From: Bacteroidota bacterium
GTDB lineage: Bacteria; Bacteroidota; Bacteroidia; Chitinophagales; Chitinophagaceae
Reading direction: 5' to 3'
Assembly: GCA_013285855.1 (NCBI GenBank)
Contig: JABDGW010000030.1
Location: forward strand, 1 to 35,086
Length of the DNA stretch: 35,086 nt
Part shown: in pieces, positions 24,398-32,994 of the stretch
Layout: each line of letters starts with the position of its first letter
How positions within the stretch are numbered: position 1 is the first letter of the stretch
The notes under the pieces: model-generated
What the model saw: the letters and a program-made list of their open reading frames with translations, nothing else
The model's database searches: none
Told to the model about the DNA's origin: nothing
Position numbers and translations under genes: made by a program

Positions 24398-24425
24398 TTG
24401 GCTATTGGCTATTGACTATTGACTG
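24398..24425 (+). repeat. Tandem heptamer TTGRCTR, four copies, upstream of gnd
   Basis: TTGGCTA, TTGGCTA, TTGACTA, TTGACTG with a 7-bp period. Each unit starts with TTG. The third unit's TTG (24412-24414) is 18 bp before a TATCTTG box (24433-24439), so the array may supply the -33 element of the gnd promoter. Confidence 0.85.
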
Positions 24426-24459
24426 ATTTATCTATCTTGCGCACTCTTAAAAATATTTT

Positions 24460-25935
24460 ATGTCAGATACATTATACGATTTTGGAATGATTGGCCTTGG
24501 TGTAATGGGAAGTAATTTTTTATTGAATATGGCTGATCATGGTTATAAGGTTATTGGTTTTGACCTGGATGCAGCTAAGGCCAAAAAATTAGAAGATGAG
24601 GCAACATCCGGCACCACTGTAAAGGGAGTTGTTACGCTGGAAGAAATGGTTACGCAACTTGATAAACCAAGAAGAATTATGATGCTGGTACCAGCAGGCA
24701 AACCTGTTGACAATGTAATAGAAAACCTGCTGCCTTTTATTGAAAAAGATGATGTAATAATTGATGGAGGAAATTCTCATTATGTTGATACGCTAAAGCG
24801 TGTAAATTATCTAAATGAAAAAGGCATTCATTTTATGGGAATGGGTGTAAGTGGAGGTGAAAAAGGTGCACGTTTAGGACCAAGCATTATGCCGGGCGGA
24901 GATTTGGCTGCATGGCAACGTGTAAAGCCGATGCTGGAAGCTGTTTCAGCAAAAGTAGGTGGCGAACCCTGCGTTGCTTATATGGGTAAAGGTGCTGCCG
25001 GCCATTATGTAAAAATGGTGCACAACGGAATTGAATATGCCATCATGCAATTAATAAGCGAAGCGTATGATATGCTGAAACGCGGTATTGGTTTAAATAA
25101 TGATGAGCTGGCAAAGGTTTTTACAGAATGGAATAAAAACGAGCTTGAATCTTTTTTAATTGAAATAACCAGTGAAATATTTTTAAAAGATGATGAAGAT
25201 GCTCAAACAAGGCTGGTTGATGTAGTTTCAGATAAAGCAGGCTCAAAAGGTACGGGCAAATGGACATCACAGGACGCGATGGAACTGCCTGTTTCTGTTC
25301 CTGTAATTGATGTTGCTGTTGCTATGCGTACACTTTCGGCTTATAAAGATGAAAGACTTGCTGCTGCACAACTATATCATCCAAAAACAAAAGATCTTAA
25401 AGGCGGAAAGCAAACTGATATTGAAAAAATAAAAGATGCTTTATACTTTGCAACCATCATTTGTTACGCGCAGGGACTTTCTATGTTATATAAAGCATCT
25501 ACAGAATTAAATATGGAAATTCCACTTGGAGATGTTGTAAAAATATGGCGCGGTGGTTGCATCATCAGGTCAGCTTTGCTTGAAGATTTTTATAAAGCGT
25601 TCAAAAAAGATAAAACGCTTTCAAATATTTTATTAAGCAAACACACAGCAAAGCTTTTAAAGAAAAAAGAAAAGCATTTACGCGCTGTTATTAAACTTGC
25701 CGTGCAAAGCAAAATTCCTGTTAGCGGTTTAATGAGTGCTCTTGGTTATTTTGATGCATATTGTTCCGCAACAATGCCAACAAATTTAATACAGGCACAA
25801 CGGGATTATTTTGGTGCGCATACTTATCAGCGTATAGATAAAGAAGGCATCTTTCATACTGAATGGCATGAAGAAGTGGTGCAGGCTGATAAGAAACATG
25901 CAGAGACGGAAAACCCACAGCCCGATTCTAAATAA
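24460..25935 (+). CDS. gnd: 6-phosphogluconate dehydrogenase (decarboxylating)
   Basis: Oxidises 6-phosphogluconate to ribulose 5-phosphate and CO2, giving NADPH. 491 residues, normal long-form length. Rossmann motif GLGVMGSNFLLNMADHG (12-28), IDGGNSHY, MGVSGGEKGARLGPSIMPGG, and catalytic K185 in GHYVKMVHNGIEYA. C-terminal YFDAYCSATMPTNLIQAQRDYFGAHTY is family-typical. The TATCTTG box and a TTG heptamer array lie upstream. A 10-bp-stem hairpin follows the stop. zwf is 672 bp downstream, with an ORF6N gene between. Confidence 0.96.
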   Translation: MSDTLYDFGMIGLGVMGSNFLLNMADHGYKVIGFDLDAAKAKKLEDEATSGTTVKGVVTLEEMVTQLDKPRRIMMLVPAGKPVDNVIENLLPFIEKDDVIIDGGNSHYVDTLKRVNYLNEKGIHFMGMGVSGGEKGARLGPSIMPGGDLAAWQRVKPMLEAVSAKVGGEPCVAYMGKGAAGHYVKMVHNGIEYAIMQLISEAYDMLKRGIGLNNDELAKVFTEWNKNELESFLIEITSEIFLKDDEDAQTRLVDVVSDKAGSKGTGKWTSQDAMELPVSVPVIDVAVAMRTLSAYKDERLAAAQLYHPKTKDLKGGKQTDIEKIKDALYFATIICYAQGLSMLYKASTELNMEIPLGDVVKIWRGGCIIRSALLEDFYKAFKKDKTLSNILLSKHTAKLLKKKEKHLRAVIKLAVQSKIPVSGLMSALGYFDAYCSATMPTNLIQAQRDYFGAHTYQRIDKEGIFHTEWHEEVVQADKKHAETENPQPDSK

Positions 25936-25940
25936 TTTAA

Positions 25941-25967
25941 TTTGAGGTCACAGTTTATGACCTCAAA
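25941..25967. repeat. Perfect hairpin TTTGAGGTCA / TGACCTCAAA between gnd and the ORF6N gene
   Basis: 10-bp perfect arms (25941-25950 and 25958-25967) around a 7-nt loop CAGTTTA, 5 bp after the gnd stop and 13 bp before the ORF6N ATG. No T-run follows, so it is unlikely to be a strong terminator. It shares a GAGG...CCTC core with the palindrome inside the ORF6N gene and could be an operator. Confidence 0.7.
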
Positions 25968-25980
25968 ACCTTAATTACAA

Positions 25981-26523
25981 ATGCCGGCTGCTAAAAAACA
26001 TATAAGCAATTTTATTTCAGATGAAATTATCGTCAATAAAATCTATTTTATCAGGGGTTTTAAAGTTATGATTGATCGTGACCTCGCTGAAATGTATGGG
26101 GTTGAAACAAAAAGATTGAAAGAATCAGTTAGAAGAAATATAGAACGATTTCCTGAAGATTTTATGTTTGAAATGACTGAAGATGAGCTTACAAATTGGA
26201 GGACGCAAATTGCGACCTCCAATTCTGACAAGATGGGTTTACGCTATCCGCCTTTTTGTTTTACTGAACTTGGCGTTGCCATGTTATCAAGCATTTTAAA
26301 CAGTAACATTGCTATACAGGTAAACATTCAAATCATCCGCACCTTTAATAAAATGAAAGAAGCTTTACTTGCACATAAAGATATTCTGCTTTCAATAGAA
26401 AAAATGGAAAAAGATGTAACACAAAATAAACAGGATATTGCCCTTATTTTTGATACTTTAAAACAATTATTAAATCCTCCCCAGCAAGAAAGAAGAATGA
26501 TTGGTTTTAAAACTAACGGATAA
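25981..26523 (+). CDS. ORF6N domain-containing protein
   Basis: 180 residues. The ORF6N domain fills about residues 12-105: IYFIRGFKVMIDRDLAEMYGVETKRLKESVRRNIERFP, then DFMFEMTEDEL, the GLRYPPFCFTELGVAMLS segment and NIQIIRTFNKMKE, all hallmarks of this DNA-binding-like domain found in phage antirepressor-type and free-standing bacterial proteins. The C-terminal 60 residues are helical and probably coiled coil. It interrupts the gnd-zwf gene pair and is likely a mobile accessory gene. A 31-bp near-palindrome lies inside it. Confidence 0.88.
   Translation: MPAAKKHISNFISDEIIVNKIYFIRGFKVMIDRDLAEMYGVETKRLKESVRRNIERFPEDFMFEMTEDELTNWRTQIATSNSDKMGLRYPPFCFTELGVAMLSSILNSNIAIQVNIQIIRTFNKMKEALLAHKDILLSIEKMEKDVTQNKQDIALIFDTLKQLLNPPQQERRMIGFKTNG
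26194..26224. repeat. 31-bp near-perfect palindrome inside the ORF6N gene
   Basis: Arms AATTGGAGG and CCTCCAATT (9 bp), one A/A mismatch on each side, then CGCAA / TTGCG around a single central A: 14 of 15 arm positions pair. It encodes the stretch around NWRTQIATSNS of the ORF6N domain. Confidence 0.85.
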
Positions 26524-26607
26524 AAGTTCAATAGAATTAATGCAGTACAAGGGAGTGACACAACGAAGTTCAATTCATATACTACAGCCCACTAAATAAT
26601 AAATAAA

Positions 26608-28134
26608 ATGTCTGAAACCAATAGCAATAACAAACGACCGCCGTCTTCAATAATTTTTATTTTTGGCGGAAGCGGCGACCTTAACCAGCGCAAGCTTACA
26701 CCTGCACTGTATAATTTATTTATTGATGAATGGATGCCCGAACAATTTGCCATTGTTGGTATCGGAAGATCAGAATACAGCGATGAAAAATTCCGGGAGC
26801 ATTTATTTGAAGGCATACAGGAATTCAGCCGCCGTAAAGATGATGGCAATGGCGAGTGGAAAGATTTTTCAAGCCGTGTTTCTTACTTAAAAATGGATGC
26901 TGAAGACGAAGCCGCTTATAAAATTATTACTGATAAAGTTCGTGAATATGAGCAGGATTGGAAGACACATCCGAACGTGATTTTTTATCTTGCTGTTGCA
27001 CCGCAGCTTGTTCCTGATATTGCAAAAAAATTATCTACAGTAAAACTCTGCAGCGATAAAGGCACCACCCGTATTGTGGTGGAAAAACCTTTTGGCCATG
27101 ATTTAAAAAGTGCACATGAATTAAATGAATTGCTCTCGCAGATGTTTGCTGAAGATCAGATCTACCGCATTGATCATTATCTTGGAAAAGAAACGGTACA
27201 AAATATTCTGGCTTTGCGCTTTGCTAATGCTTTATTCGAACCAATATGGAACAGGAATTATATTGATCATGTGCAGATAACTGTTGCGGAAACTGTTGGT
27301 GTGGAAGAACGCGGCGGTTATTATGAACAAAGTGGCGCTTTGCGTGATATGGTGCAGAATCATATTCTTCAATTGCTGTGTATGGTTGCTATGGAGCCGC
27401 CTGTAAATTTTGAAGCGAACGAAATACGCAATAAAAAAGTTGCTGTATTAAATGCCATTCGAAAAATAACAAAAGAAGAAGTGCGTGATTTTGCTGTACG
27501 CGGGCAATACAGTGAAGGCTGGATGAAAGGCGAAAAAGTAAAAGGTTATAGGCAGGAAGAAAAAGTAAATCCTGATTCAAATGTGGAAACATTTGTTGCT
27601 GCAAAATTTTTTATTGATAACTGGCGCTGGCATAGAATTCCGTTTTATGTGCGTACAGGTAAATATATGCATCAGAAAACTTCAGTAATCAATATACAAT
27701 TCAGGCCTGCACCGCATTATGCTTTTCCTGCGGAAGCCGCTGAAACCTGGCGTCCAAACCGTTTAACAATAAGCATACAACCAGAGATGGATATTCGTTT
27801 GCGGTTCCAGGCTAAACGCCCGGGACAAAGCATGACACTTAATCCTGTTGATATGATATTCAGTTATAAAGATGCTTATCCTGAAGATCATGAGCCGGAA
27901 GCGTATGAAACTTTATTGCTTGATGTGATGGAAGGAAACCCTGCGCAATTTATGCGGGCAGACCAGGTTGAAGTTGCATGGCAGGTTGTAAAACCTATTA
28001 TTGAAGCATGGGAACAAAGACCGCCGATTGATTTTCCAAATTATGCGCCTGATAGCTGGGGGCCTGAAGATGCGGAAGCATTGATTGCAAGAGACGGGCA
28101 CAACTGGATCACCTTGCCACATAAAGATGCATAG
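26608..28134 (+). CDS. zwf: Glucose-6-phosphate 1-dehydrogenase
   Basis: First enzyme of the oxidative pentose phosphate pathway, giving 6-phosphogluconolactone and NADPH. 508 residues, normal length. Nucleotide-binding loop FGGSGDLNQRKLTPALYNL, VEKPFGHDL, and the active-site signature R187-I-D-H-Y-L-G-K194; also VQITVAETVGVEERGGYYE and the late FRPAPH. Forms a functional pair with gnd upstream. The third pathway gene, 6-phosphogluconolactonase (pgl), which normally follows zwf, is not found in this window; the next gene is convergent. Confidence 0.96.
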   Translation: MSETNSNNKRPPSSIIFIFGGSGDLNQRKLTPALYNLFIDEWMPEQFAIVGIGRSEYSDEKFREHLFEGIQEFSRRKDDGNGEWKDFSSRVSYLKMDAEDEAAYKIITDKVREYEQDWKTHPNVIFYLAVAPQLVPDIAKKLSTVKLCSDKGTTRIVVEKPFGHDLKSAHELNELLSQMFAEDQIYRIDHYLGKETVQNILALRFANALFEPIWNRNYIDHVQITVAETVGVEERGGYYEQSGALRDMVQNHILQLLCMVAMEPPVNFEANEIRNKKVAVLNAIRKITKEEVRDFAVRGQYSEGWMKGEKVKGYRQEEKVNPDSNVETFVAAKFFIDNWRWHRIPFYVRTGKYMHQKTSVINIQFRPAPHYAFPAEAAETWRPNRLTISIQPEMDIRLRFQAKRPGQSMTLNPVDMIFSYKDAYPEDHEPEAYETLLLDVMEGNPAQFMRADQVEVAWQVVKPIIEAWEQRPPIDFPNYAPDSWGPEDAEALIARDGHNWITLPHKDA

Positions 28135-28173
28135 CCTGAACCGGAATTTATGGGATTATACAATTGACTAAGC

Positions 28174-29811
28174 TCATTTCACATACACTTCAATCATACC
28201 ATTAGTGGGTCTTCTTGGCGCAAAAAAACTGTCAGTTTTATTATAATATACCTGCAGAGAATCTCTTATTCTAAAAGGGTAGAAATTATTTAAAGATGGA
28301 ACGTATTCAAATAACACAACATCATATTGTTTACTTTTTATCTTGTTACAGAAATCAGTGCATTGCTTATTAAACATGCAAACACCCAAATGATCCCACA
28401 AAGGATAATTCTCTCCCCGTTCAAGCGTATAACCAAATTCATAATCAAGCGGCGTTAATTCACTCATATTTAAAACACGAACATCTTTATTTTTTAATAC
28501 AGGCATTTTTTCGAGTCGCTGAATACCTGCAATGGTTGAAGGCGGCAAATATATTTTCTGAAATGCTTTTAATGAATCTATATTTTTCCAGGTGCTTTCA
28601 TCTTCATAATGATTTGTATCAAGATTAAGCATGTAAGTATGTTGATTAATCACATTTTCAGCAGTGCTGTCATTTTTTACAACAGTTGCTTGCTGAGGAA
28701 ATAAACGTGCAGTTATCCTGTTTAAATATTGCCAATACCCACCTGACCACCAAAATAAAATAAGAACAGCAAGTGCAAAAAAATACCTGTACCGGTTAAA
28801 ATCAATTGCAGTTATTTCTGCCAAACCTGTAATAATGTATGCCAGTGCAAAACTGTGGTAGAAGATATTATTATCGGGTGGCGTATAACTTGTAATGCCA
28901 AAAATCAAAGCTTCGGTTAATATACCCAGCGTTAATAACAAGAAAAGTATTTCACTTCTTTGTTTAAAAAAGTTTTTGTTATTACGAACTTTAAATGCAA
29001 CAATTATAGCAATCAATAAAAAATAAAATTTTATCCACTGTGAGCCGGCAAAAGTTTCATTCAATAAATCCTGTGCACTAAATCTTGCCGTGTGTGGCGG
29101 CTGACCATGATTAAACCAATAACCAAAACTATATTGGGTAAACGGAAAAATTATCATGAATCCAATTGCAGCATAACATATAAGAAAAAGAAAAAGGTCT
29201 TTCCATTTTTTTGTTATAAGTGCATTATAAAAAACCAAAGCAAAAGCTATTGCAAAGCCAAGAAATCCGCCATCCTGTTTTGTAAAAAAAGAAATGAAAA
29301 AGAAAAAACAGCTTAGAATGAGGTAAATATATTTTCGATTATTTTCTCTTATAAAAAATGCAAATAAAAAATTCAGCGCAACTATTTCATAAATAATAAC
29401 AGAATTATTATACCACGGCCAGAAATTTATAAGTATATAAGAAAGACAGAAAACAATAATAACAGAAATCCTTATTCCATCGGCAAGGTTTAATTTTTTC
29501 AAAATGCCTCTGAATGATAAGCAACAGATAAGATTTAAAAAAACCTGTGCCTTTACCAATGTAATTAAATAAGGTTCGAAAATTTTAAAGAAAATTGCCG
29601 GCACAACCCAATACATAAAACCCATTGGCAAACCAAAATCTCTGTAAGGAATTTGACCCAGATACAAGCGGTAAGCGCCTTCCCAGGAAAGAAAAATATT
29701 TACCCTGTAAGGAAAGCTTAAAAAAAGAGGAACGCAGCAAAAGAAAATAATTATATATATATCAGCGTTCTTGAATAAGGAATTTTTGGAATAAAAGGAT
29801 TTTGACTTCAT
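28174..29811 (-). CDS. Polytopic membrane protein, GT-C-like glycosyltransferase candidate
   Basis: 545 residues with about ten hydrophobic helices in the first 365 residues and a C-terminal soluble part of about 180 residues, probably periplasmic. The first extracytoplasmic loop reads FLSWEGAYRLYLGQIPYRDFGLPMG; an acidic residue there (E44) and the PYRD (55-58) pattern resemble GT-C enzymes that use polyprenyl-phosphate sugars. No PMT/ArnT-class motif is complete, so the family is uncertain. It is transcribed away from the glycan cluster that starts at 29969 and could use the arabinose lipid that cluster would make. Function inferred only. Confidence 0.6.
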   Translation of the reverse strand: MKSKSFYSKNSLFKNADIYIIIFFCCVPLFLSFPYRVNIFLSWEGAYRLYLGQIPYRDFGLPMGFMYWVVPAIFFKIFEPYLITLVKAQVFLNLICCLSFRGILKKLNLADGIRISVIIVFCLSYILINFWPWYNNSVIIYEIVALNFLFAFFIRENNRKYIYLILSCFFFFISFFTKQDGGFLGFAIAFALVFYNALITKKWKDLFLFLICYAAIGFMIIFPFTQYSFGYWFNHGQPPHTARFSAQDLLNETFAGSQWIKFYFLLIAIIVAFKVRNNKNFFKQRSEILFLLLTLGILTEALIFGITSYTPPDNNIFYHSFALAYIITGLAEITAIDFNRYRYFFALAVLILFWWSGGYWQYLNRITARLFPQQATVVKNDSTAENVINQHTYMLNLDTNHYEDESTWKNIDSLKAFQKIYLPPSTIAGIQRLEKMPVLKNKDVRVLNMSELTPLDYEFGYTLERGENYPLWDHLGVCMFNKQCTDFCNKIKSKQYDVVLFEYVPSLNNFYPFRIRDSLQVYYNKTDSFFAPRRPTNGMIEVYVK

Positions 29812-29968
29812 TCAACTGCTAATATCAAATAAATAAAAGAATCGTTTAACTGTTAAAATTAAACGTATATAGGATAAAACCAAATATTCACTTAAAAAGC
29901 CGGAAAAGGTTTTCATTCTTCACTAATTTAGTACTTTGAAATTATATTATACAGATAAAAAAAGCACC

Positions 29969-30784
29969 ATGAATTTTATTCCAAAATCTTCTGAAGAATT
30001 AAAAAATTTTGCAAGCGAATATAAATCTCAATACGCTTCATCAGACCCGTTTCCAAGCATTTATTTTGACAACTTTTTTAATGAAGATGTTTTAAGGAAA
30101 GTATTAAGCGAGTTTCCCGACATGTCGAAAAATGCAGATTTTAAATATAATGATGCCAACCAGATAAAGCTGGCCTCAAAAGGAGAATACAGGTTTGGCG
30201 AAACAACAAAAGAGTTTATGCATTTCTTAAACTCACAGCCATTTCTTGAATTTTTATCTGAACTTACAGGCATAGAAAATTTAATTCCTGATCCTTTTTA
30301 TGATGGCGGCGGTTGCCACCAGATACTTCCCGGCGGCATGCTTAAAATTCACGCTGACTTTAATAAACATCCAAGAACAAAACTTGACAGAAGATTGAAT
30401 GTATTAATCTATTTAAATGATGACTGGAAAGAAGAATATGGCGGCCAGTTTGAATTGTGGGATAAAGACATGCAGGCATGCCGTAAATCAATTATGCCCC
30501 TTTTCAACAGGATGGCAATGTTTTCAACCACAAGTACGTCCTATCACGGAAATCCAAATGTGGTAAGATGTCCTGAAGGCAGATCACGTAAATCACTTGC
30601 ATTATATTATTATACAAACGGAAGGCCTGTAGAAGAAATGGCTGTAAGCGAAGCGGATCACAATACCATTTTTAAATACAGGAAAGAAGATAAAAAATCC
30701 CGCTTTGTAACTTCAATGAAAGAAACAATAAGATTAATAACACCGCCAATTTTATTGCAAGGATTAGGTAAATCGAAAAACTAA
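29969..30784 (+). CDS. 2-oxoglutarate/Fe(II)-dependent oxygenase, glycan-cluster type
   Basis: 271 residues from the ATG at 29969 (opening MNFIPKSSEELKNF); a TTG at 29936 is an alternative start with a poorer N-terminus. The double-stranded beta-helix core has the iron triad H128-x-D130 (KIHADFNKHP) and H193 (SYHGNP), and Arg residues R205/R207 (EGRSRKSLALYYY) for the 2OG carboxylate. Proteins of this type occur in polysaccharide loci and probably hydroxylate a sugar, lipid or small molecule. It begins the plus-strand cluster that ends with dprE2. Substrate unknown. Confidence 0.85.
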   Translation: MNFIPKSSEELKNFASEYKSQYASSDPFPSIYFDNFFNEDVLRKVLSEFPDMSKNADFKYNDANQIKLASKGEYRFGETTKEFMHFLNSQPFLEFLSELTGIENLIPDPFYDGGGCHQILPGGMLKIHADFNKHPRTKLDRRLNVLIYLNDDWKEEYGGQFELWDKDMQACRKSIMPLFNRMAMFSTTSTSYHGNPNVVRCPEGRSRKSLALYYYTNGRPVEEMAVSEADHNTIFKYRKEDKKSRFVTSMKETIRLITPPILLQGLGKSKN

Positions 30785-30803
30785 CCAAAATTTATATTAA
30801 TAC

Positions 30804-32054
30804 ATGGACATGGAAGCCTTATCTCTTTTAAATAATGAGGTAAATATTTCAAATCTTTCTGAAATAAAAGGGAAAGACATTTTAATCATTGGCTTACAGC
30901 CCTGGTATTATGATATTGGCAGCAACTGCAAAGATATTGCAACACGCCTTGCTGAACATAACAGAGTATTGTATGTAAATAAACCAATTAACCGCAAAAC
31001 ATGGTATTCAAAAGAAAAAGATGATGGCGTTAAAATGCACTATGATATAATTAAAAAAAACAAGAACAAGATTCAGAATATTAAAAAAAATATGTGGCAG
31101 TTGTTTCCTGAATCTGTAATAGAATCTATAAACTGGCTGCCTTCAACCTTGGCGTTTAAAAAATTAAATTTTATAAATAATAAGCGCTTGGCGAAGGACA
31201 TTAAAGCTGCGATTAATCATCTTGGCTTTGAAGATGTTATACTGTTTAATGATAATGATATTTATAACGGCTTTTATCTTAAAGAATTATTATCACCATC
31301 TTTATATATTTATTATTGCCGTGATTATTTAAGAGGATATGATTACTGGAAAAAACATTGTGATATTTTAGAACCTGAACTGATAGAAAAAGCTGATGCG
31401 GTAGTTACCAATTCGGAATACTATGCAATGTATTGCCAGTTGCACAATTCTTCATCATACAATATAGGGCAGGGCTGCAACATTAGCCTGTTCGATGGTA
31501 ATAAACACTATGAAACCCCTGTTGATTTAGCAGACATCCCTTATCCCATTGTTGGATATACAGGCACGCTTGATGCCGACCGGCTTGATGAAAATATTAT
31601 TGCATCTATTGCAGAAACTTACAGTAAGGTAAATATAGTTTTAGTTGGTCCTGAATATAAAAATTTTGAGAACACTATTTTACGCAATTTTGATAATGTA
31701 TACTTCCTGGGAAGAAAACCTTTAGACGAGCTGCCCGCTTATATAAATGCATTTGATGTATGTATTAATCCGCAGGTTAAAAACGAAATTACCAAAGGCA
31801 ATTATCCACTAAAGATTGATGAATACCTGGCAATGGGAAAACCTGTTGTGGCAACAAGAACAGAAGCTATGCGTATGTTTGAGCCATATACTTATCTTTC
31901 TGATTCGCCATTAGAATTTATAAGCTTAGTAACGAAAGCGCTTTCAGAAAACTGCAACGAACTGGCAACGGAAAGAACAGCTTTTGCAAGAACGCACACT
32001 TGGGAAAAAAGCATTGAAGAATTAAGCAAAGTGATAAACAAGCATTTAAGTTAA
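30804..32054 (+). CDS. GT4-like glycosyltransferase
   Basis: 416 residues. The N-terminal Rossmann-like half opens with IKGKDILIIGLQPWYYDIGSN; the second half has the nucleotide-sugar-binding features VGYTGTLDADRLDENII, LVGPEYKNF, FLGRKPLDELPAYINAFDV and YPLKIDEYLAMGKPVVAT, where the LKxxEYLAxGKPVVAT segment is classical for GT4 enzymes. Acceptor and donor are unknown. It lies 10 bp before ubiA and would transfer a sugar in the same envelope-glycan pathway. Confidence 0.88.
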   Translation: MDMEALSLLNNEVNISNLSEIKGKDILIIGLQPWYYDIGSNCKDIATRLAEHNRVLYVNKPINRKTWYSKEKDDGVKMHYDIIKKNKNKIQNIKKNMWQLFPESVIESINWLPSTLAFKKLNFINNKRLAKDIKAAINHLGFEDVILFNDNDIYNGFYLKELLSPSLYIYYCRDYLRGYDYWKKHCDILEPELIEKADAVVTNSEYYAMYCQLHNSSSYNIGQGCNISLFDGNKHYETPVDLADIPYPIVGYTGTLDADRLDENIIASIAETYSKVNIVLVGPEYKNFENTILRNFDNVYFLGRKPLDELPAYINAFDVCINPQVKNEITKGNYPLKIDEYLAMGKPVVATRTEAMRMFEPYTYLSDSPLEFISLVTKALSENCNELATERTAFARTHTWEKSIEELSKVINKHLS

Positions 32055-32064
32055 TACACTAAAC

Positions 32065-32988
32065 ATGATTACCACGGGTTTAACTGCAGATAATAAAATA
32101 ATGGGACAATATATAAGCTTAACGCGCCCTAAACACTGGATCAAAAATTCTTTTATTTTTCTTCCATTGTTTTTTTCAGGTGAAGTATTTAATGTTGAGA
32201 AGCTTTTATCCTGCCTGGCCGGTTTTGGTGCTTTTTCATTTATCGCCAGCTCCATTTATATTATTAATGATTACATGGATATTGAAGCTGATAAAAAACA
32301 TCCAACAAAATCATTGCGGCCATTGGCTTCAGGTGCAGTTACAAAAAGAGCAGCCATAACTTTATTTGTTATTTGCGTGGCTTTAGGTATTACAGCAGCA
32401 GCATTTATAAAAATGAAATTTTTATTTGTGCTGATGATATATTTTGTAATGAATCTTGGTTATTCTCTCGGCCTTAAAAATATTTCTGTTCTTGATATTG
32501 TTTTGGTGGCAATGGGATTTGTGTTGCGGATAAAAGCAGGCGGTGTTATTGCAGTAATCGGCATTTCACAATGGCTGATGATAATGGTTTTTCTGCTTGC
32601 AATGTTTATGGCAATTGCAAAACGTCGTGATGATGTTTTAATAAAACTTGACTCAGGGCTTGATATGCGCAAAGCAATCAAAGGTTATAATCTTGAATTT
32701 TTAAATGCGATGCTTTCGCTGTTTACCGGGATAATTATTATCGCATATTTAATGTACACTATTTCGCCTGAAGTGATGCAACGTTGGAATGTTTACAGGC
32801 TTTATTATACTACACTATTTGTAATAGTTGGCTTAATGCGATATTTGCAAATAACTTTTATAGAAAAAAATAGCGGTTCACCAACAGATCTTTTATACAA
32901 AGACAAATTTTTGCAAATAACCCTGGTTTTATGGATTATTAGTTTTTATTCAATCATTTATATAAAAGACATTTCAATTTTTAAATAA
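32065..32988 (+). CDS. ubiA: UbiA-family polyprenyl-phosphate phosphoribosyltransferase (DPPR synthase-like)
   Basis: Predicted to join 5-phosphoribosyl diphosphate to a polyprenyl phosphate, giving polyprenylphosphoryl-5-phosphoribose, the first step toward polyprenyl-phospho-arabinose. 307 residues, about nine helices. Family marks: RPKHWIKNSFIF (21-32), first Asp-rich motif NDYMDIEADKKHPTKSLRPL (68-87), and second motif YSLGLKNISVLD (133-144). The N-terminal RPKHWIKN and HPTKSLRP patterns are those of DPPR synthase and not of quinone prenyltransferases, and the dprE1/dprE2 neighbours support this. An ATG at codon 13 (32101) is an alternative start. Confidence 0.85.
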   Translation: MITTGLTADNKIMGQYISLTRPKHWIKNSFIFLPLFFSGEVFNVEKLLSCLAGFGAFSFIASSIYIINDYMDIEADKKHPTKSLRPLASGAVTKRAAITLFVICVALGITAAAFIKMKFLFVLMIYFVMNLGYSLGLKNISVLDIVLVAMGFVLRIKAGGVIAVIGISQWLMIMVFLLAMFMAIAKRRDDVLIKLDSGLDMRKAIKGYNLEFLNAMLSLFTGIIIIAYLMYTISPEVMQRWNVYRLYYTTLFVIVGLMRYLQITFIEKNSGSPTDLLYKDKFLQITLVLWIISFYSIIYIKDISIFK

Positions 32989-32994
32989 ATAAGC

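Noticed and set aside
20270-24425. Heptamer arrays as a CRISPR array
   Set aside because: Units are 7 bp with no spacers, at separate loci with different sequences, and no cas genes are present.
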